Of a stretch of DNA of 5,946 nucleotides, positions 3,975-5,946 are shown piece after piece; positions within the stretch are counted from its first letter, which is position 1; each line of letters starts with the position of its first letter. A model generated the notes under the pieces. The model saw only the letters and a program-made list of their open reading frames with translations. It did no database searches and was not told where the DNA came from. The stretch covers positions 1-5,946 of the forward strand of contig JAHWHA010000086.1 of NCBI GenBank assembly GCA_019323665.1. The letters are read 5' to 3'. A program made the translations under genes and the position numbers. Origin of the DNA: Candidatus Woesearchaeota archaeon. GTDB lineage: Archaea; Nanobdellota; Nanobdellia; Woesearchaeales; JAGVZT01.

Positions 3975-4928
3975 ATGGATATGCAAAACATCCCAAAGGT
4001 TGAAACAGCAGACAGGCTGCTTGACACTGCATTTCGCAGGGGTAGAGATAGTGCTAAGCTCTCTAAACAAAAAGCACGCGGTGACAGATTCAATAAACAG
4101 AAGACCGTTGAATTAAGAAAGTTTGCTGCTGCAAGGAAATCCCTGGTTGACTCTCTGGAACGCATCCTCAAATCTTTCCCCTCTTTTGACCAGCTTTCAG
4201 ATTTCTACAAAGAGCTTGTGAAATGCACTCTTGATTACAGGTTGCTGAAAAAGAGCCTCGGTGCGGTGAACTGGGCGAGAAAGCAGGTTGATGAGCTGCA
4301 CAGTGTATATGCCAAACGACTAAAAAGAGCAAAGTATCCTGATGAGTTGGGAAAAATTAGGGGTGAATTCTATGGCCGCATCTCCTCTGTTCTTAAACAG
4401 GTCAAGAATGAGCTTGCCATGCTCGAGGAGGCAAGAAAAATCATGCGCGGCTATCCTTTGTTCAAGCAGGATATGTTCACTGTAGCTATTGCTGGATTTC
4501 CAAATGTTGGAAAGACAACTCTATTGAGCAAGCTGACCCCTGCAAAGCCTGAGATTGCGGCTTATCCCTTCACCACAAAGGGCATCAACATGGGTTACGC
4601 AAAGAGCGGCAGCAGGATAATACAGCTTGTTGATACTCCGGGCACTTTGAACAGGTTTGACAAGATGAACAACATTGAGAAGCAGGCTTACCTTGTGATT
4701 AAACATCTGGCTGATGCAGTTGTGTATGTGTTTGATCTCACAGAACCTTACCCATTAAGTGATCAGATTAAACTGTACAAGAATGTTGAGAGACTAAAAC
4801 CAGGGTTACTCATCTATTTCAGCAAGGCTGATATTCTGGAGCAAGAGGTTATTGACAAATTCAGAGAGAAGTATCCTGGATTTTATGACCCAGAAGAGCT
4901 AAAAAATCACTTATTCTCCCGCACCTGA
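3975..4928 (+). CDS. nog1: NOG1-family ribosome-assembly GTPase
   Basis: 317 residues from the ATG at 3975. NOG1 is an Obg-type GTPase; the eukaryotic protein binds the pre-60S particle in the nucleolus and is needed for its maturation, and archaeal homologues are thought to act in 50S assembly. The N-terminal half (about 1-165) is the NOG1 helical domain, opening MDMQNIPKVETADRLLDTAFRRG, with many basic residues and a coiled helix near 145-160. The GTPase domain follows: P-loop GFPNVGKT (174-181), switch I region AYPFTTKGI (196-204), DTPG (220-223), and SKAD (283-286) in the G4 position where NKxD is usual. The region VVYVFDLTEPYPLSDQ after G3 is typical of NOG1. Length is close to archaeal members, which lack the long eukaryotic C-terminal extension. 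The start is set by promoter spacing; 3969 or 3981 are alternatives. The last 22 bp overlap the end of L10e on the other strand. Confidence 0.93.
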   Translation: MDMQNIPKVETADRLLDTAFRRGRDSAKLSKQKARGDRFNKQKTVELRKFAAARKSLVDSLERILKSFPSFDQLSDFYKELVKCTLDYRLLKKSLGAVNWARKQVDELHSVYAKRLKRAKYPDELGKIRGEFYGRISSVLKQVKNELAMLEEARKIMRGYPLFKQDMFTVAIAGFPNVGKTTLLSKLTPAKPEIAAYPFTTKGINMGYAKSGSRIIQLVDTPGTLNRFDKMNNIEKQAYLVIKHLADAVVYVFDLTEPYPLSDQIKLYKNVERLKPGLLIYFSKADILEQEVIDKFREKYPGFYDPEELKNHLFSRT

Positions 4929-5431
4929 ATAAAGCATTTGCAGGGCATCTTGTGGGCTGCTTTCTTAAGTGCCAGTTTGGTTTGCACAACCTGCTCTGGG
5001 TTTGTATAGACACTGAACATCACCTTGCCTGTTTTCACCTGGGCTGCCCTGCCTATTGGGTTGCCAAAGGCATGTGACATTCCAGTTGAGAAACGGTCAG
5101 CGCCTGCGCCCTTTGCCAACGGATTTTCCCTGAGAATGTGAAATGGATACATCCTGATTTTCATATAGAAGTTCTGCTTGCCCACTTTTCTCTCTAAATG
5201 TCTGTTGCAAGTGCGTCTTGCAGATTCGATCGCCTCCTGCCTTATCTGGATGCTGTCGCCGGCAATCAGATCAACACTTGTTTTGAATTCCTTTTTGAGG
5301 TTGCCCATGTCAAACTTAACTATTTTATTTTGGGGGCTGCCTCTGATATATGAGTTTTTCCTGTACTTTGAATATCGGGTATAAGGCCTTTCGAGCCTTC
5401 TGTATGCCACTCCTTTTCTGAGCTTTGCCAT
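4907..5431 (-). CDS. rpl10e: Large-subunit ribosomal protein L10e (uL16)
   Basis: 174 residues, the usual archaeal size. uL16 binds 23S rRNA near the peptidyl-transferase centre and A-site and joins late in 50S assembly. Visible family motifs: MAKLRKGVAYRRLERPYTR at the start, YIRGSPQNKIVKFDMG, AGDSIQIRQEAIESARRTCN, YMKIRMYPFHILRENP, the GAGADRFSTGMSHAFG segment that reaches toward the tRNA site, and GRAAQVKTGKVMFSVY. The frame is open upstream to 5647, but the ATG at 5431 is the family start and has a TATA box 26.5 bp before it. The extra upstream frame overlaps the ABC transporter gene and looks non-coding. It converges on NOG1 with a 22-bp overlap and diverges from the ABC gene. Confidence 0.97.
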   Translation of the reverse strand: MAKLRKGVAYRRLERPYTRYSKYRKNSYIRGSPQNKIVKFDMGNLKKEFKTSVDLIAGDSIQIRQEAIESARRTCNRHLERKVGKQNFYMKIRMYPFHILRENPLAKGAGADRFSTGMSHAFGNPIGRAAQVKTGKVMFSVYTNPEQVVQTKLALKKAAHKMPCKCFIQVRENK

Positions 5432-5453
5432 ATATATGGGTAACTTTAGAGGG

Positions 5454-5461
5454 TTTATAAA
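5454..5461 (-). promoter_or_regulatory. TATA box for L10e
   Basis: TTTATAAA is palindromic, with flanking CC before it on the minus strand. Its centre is 26.5 bp upstream of the ATG at 5431, indicating a leaderless transcript. Confidence 0.6.
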
Positions 5462-5491
5462 GGTTTTTGTTTGGGGTTCCATAGACAAATA

Positions 5492-5499
5492 TTTATAAT
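5492..5499 (+). promoter_or_regulatory. TATA box for the ABC transporter gene
   Basis: TTTATAAT, preceded by GACAAATA, is centred 27.5 bp upstream of the ATG at 5523. Together with the L10e box it forms a divergent promoter region of about 90 bp. Confidence 0.55.
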
Positions 5500-5522
5500 T
5501 TAGATGAAAAGAACATATCAAC

Positions 5523-5946
5523 ATGGAATTGATTGAGCTGACCAATGTCACAAGGAAGTATGGCACAAAAACCGCAGTAGATTCTGTTTCATTTTCGATT
5601 AAGGAAGGCGAGTCTTTTGCACTTTTAGGTCCAAACGGAGCTGGCAAGACTACCCTGTTGTCTCTGATGACAACAGTACTTTATCCCACTAAAGGTAGAA
5701 TATCTATAATGGGATTTGACTCAAAGCATCAGGGAAAAGATATTCGAAAATTAATTGGTGTTGTTTTTCAGGAGTTTCTGCTTGATGATGATATGACAGC
5801 CAGGCGTAACTTGGATGTTCATGCAAGGCTATATAAGATGGATCGGCTAGCCCGTGAGCAGGCTATCAATAATGTCTTAAGATTGGTGAATCTTGAGGAA
5901 GAGCAGAATCACAAGGTATCTACATTCAGCGGTGGAATGAAACGCA
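5523..5946 (+). CDS. ABC transporter ATP-binding protein, N-terminal 141 residues (runs off right edge)
   Basis: The protein opens MELIELTNVTRKYGTKTAVD, the usual first strand of an ABC ATPase. It has a Walker A motif GPNGAGKTT (36-44), a Q-loop VFQEFLLDDDMTARRNL (81-97, Gln83) and the signature FSGGMKR (135-141), where the window ends. The Walker B and H-loop are therefore not visible. FSGGMKR, the N-L-D-V-H-A-R-L-Y segment and ALLGPNGAGKTT are typical of ATPases paired with ABC-2-type permeases (drug, polysaccharide or lipid export; CcmA-like COG1131). The membrane partner is probably just downstream, outside the window. The substrate cannot be told from this part. The gene starts a new leaderless transcription unit divergent from L10e and is the only gene here unrelated to translation, apart from those of unknown function. 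Confidence 0.93.
   Translation, partial: MELIELTNVTRKYGTKTAVDSVSFSIKEGESFALLGPNGAGKTTLLSLMTTVLYPTKGRISIMGFDSKHQGKDIRKLIGVVFQEFLLDDDMTARRNLDVHARLYKMDRLAREQAINNVLRLVNLEEEQNHKVSTFSGGMKR

Noticed and set aside
5432..5647. Upstream extension of L10e to a 246-residue frame
   Set aside because: The extension overlaps the ABC transporter start and both promoters, and the normal L10e start MAKLRKG at 5431 is well placed.
1..5946. tRNA genes, CRISPR arrays or insertion sequences
   Set aside because: No T-arm/anticodon arrangement, regularly spaced repeats or transposase motifs were found in the gaps, most of which are under 110 bp.

Overview
The window is a compact stretch of an archaeal chromosome, most likely from a small-genome (DPANN-type) archaeon. 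The evidence is the gene content: eukaryote-type ribosomal proteins S19e, L39e, L31e and L10e/L16, a PDCD5-family protein, an archaeal Cbf5/TruB and a NOG1 GTPase. Intergenic gaps are very short. Seven genes have an AT-rich TATA-like box centred about 24-28 bp upstream of the chosen start codon, which is the spacing expected for leaderless archaeal transcripts. The lineage call is inferred from gene style; I could not run a phylogeny.

Layout. Positions 1-91 (-) hold the N-terminus of a DUF167/YggU-family protein that runs off the left edge. A divergent promoter region separates it from 199-312 (+), a 37-codon reading frame. It looks like the first, helical part of RNase P protein subunit Rnp4/Rpp21 and stops before the zinc ribbon would begin. 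Positions 313-766 contain no convincing protein gene. Within them, 355-657 is a GC-richer block full of complementary segments, closed by an 8-bp pairing of its two ends and followed by a T run. It looks like a structured RNA of about 300 nt that I cannot assign to a known family.

Positions 767-2498 (+) are a tight ribosomal operon: S19e, PDCD5-like protein, L39e, L31e, with overlaps or very small gaps. Both S19e and L31e carry long Lys/Glu/Ala/Pro-rich C-terminal tails beyond their conserved domains. Cbf5 (2568-3536, +) follows with its own promoter. It is convergent with a small coiled-coil protein of unknown function (3552-3884, -). That gene shares a divergent promoter region with NOG1 (3975-4928, +). 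NOG1 overlaps by 22 bp, tail to tail, with L10e/L16 (4907-5431, -). L10e in turn shares a divergent promoter region with an ABC transporter ATPase (5523 to the right edge, +).

Functionally, nearly everything concerns making or maturing the ribosome and tRNA: structural proteins (S19e, L39e, L31e, L10e), rRNA pseudouridylation (Cbf5), large-subunit assembly (NOG1) and possibly tRNA 5' processing (the Rnp4 remnant). The part most worth following up is 199-660, where a truncated RNase P protein gene lies next to an unassigned structured RNA candidate just upstream of the ribosomal operon.
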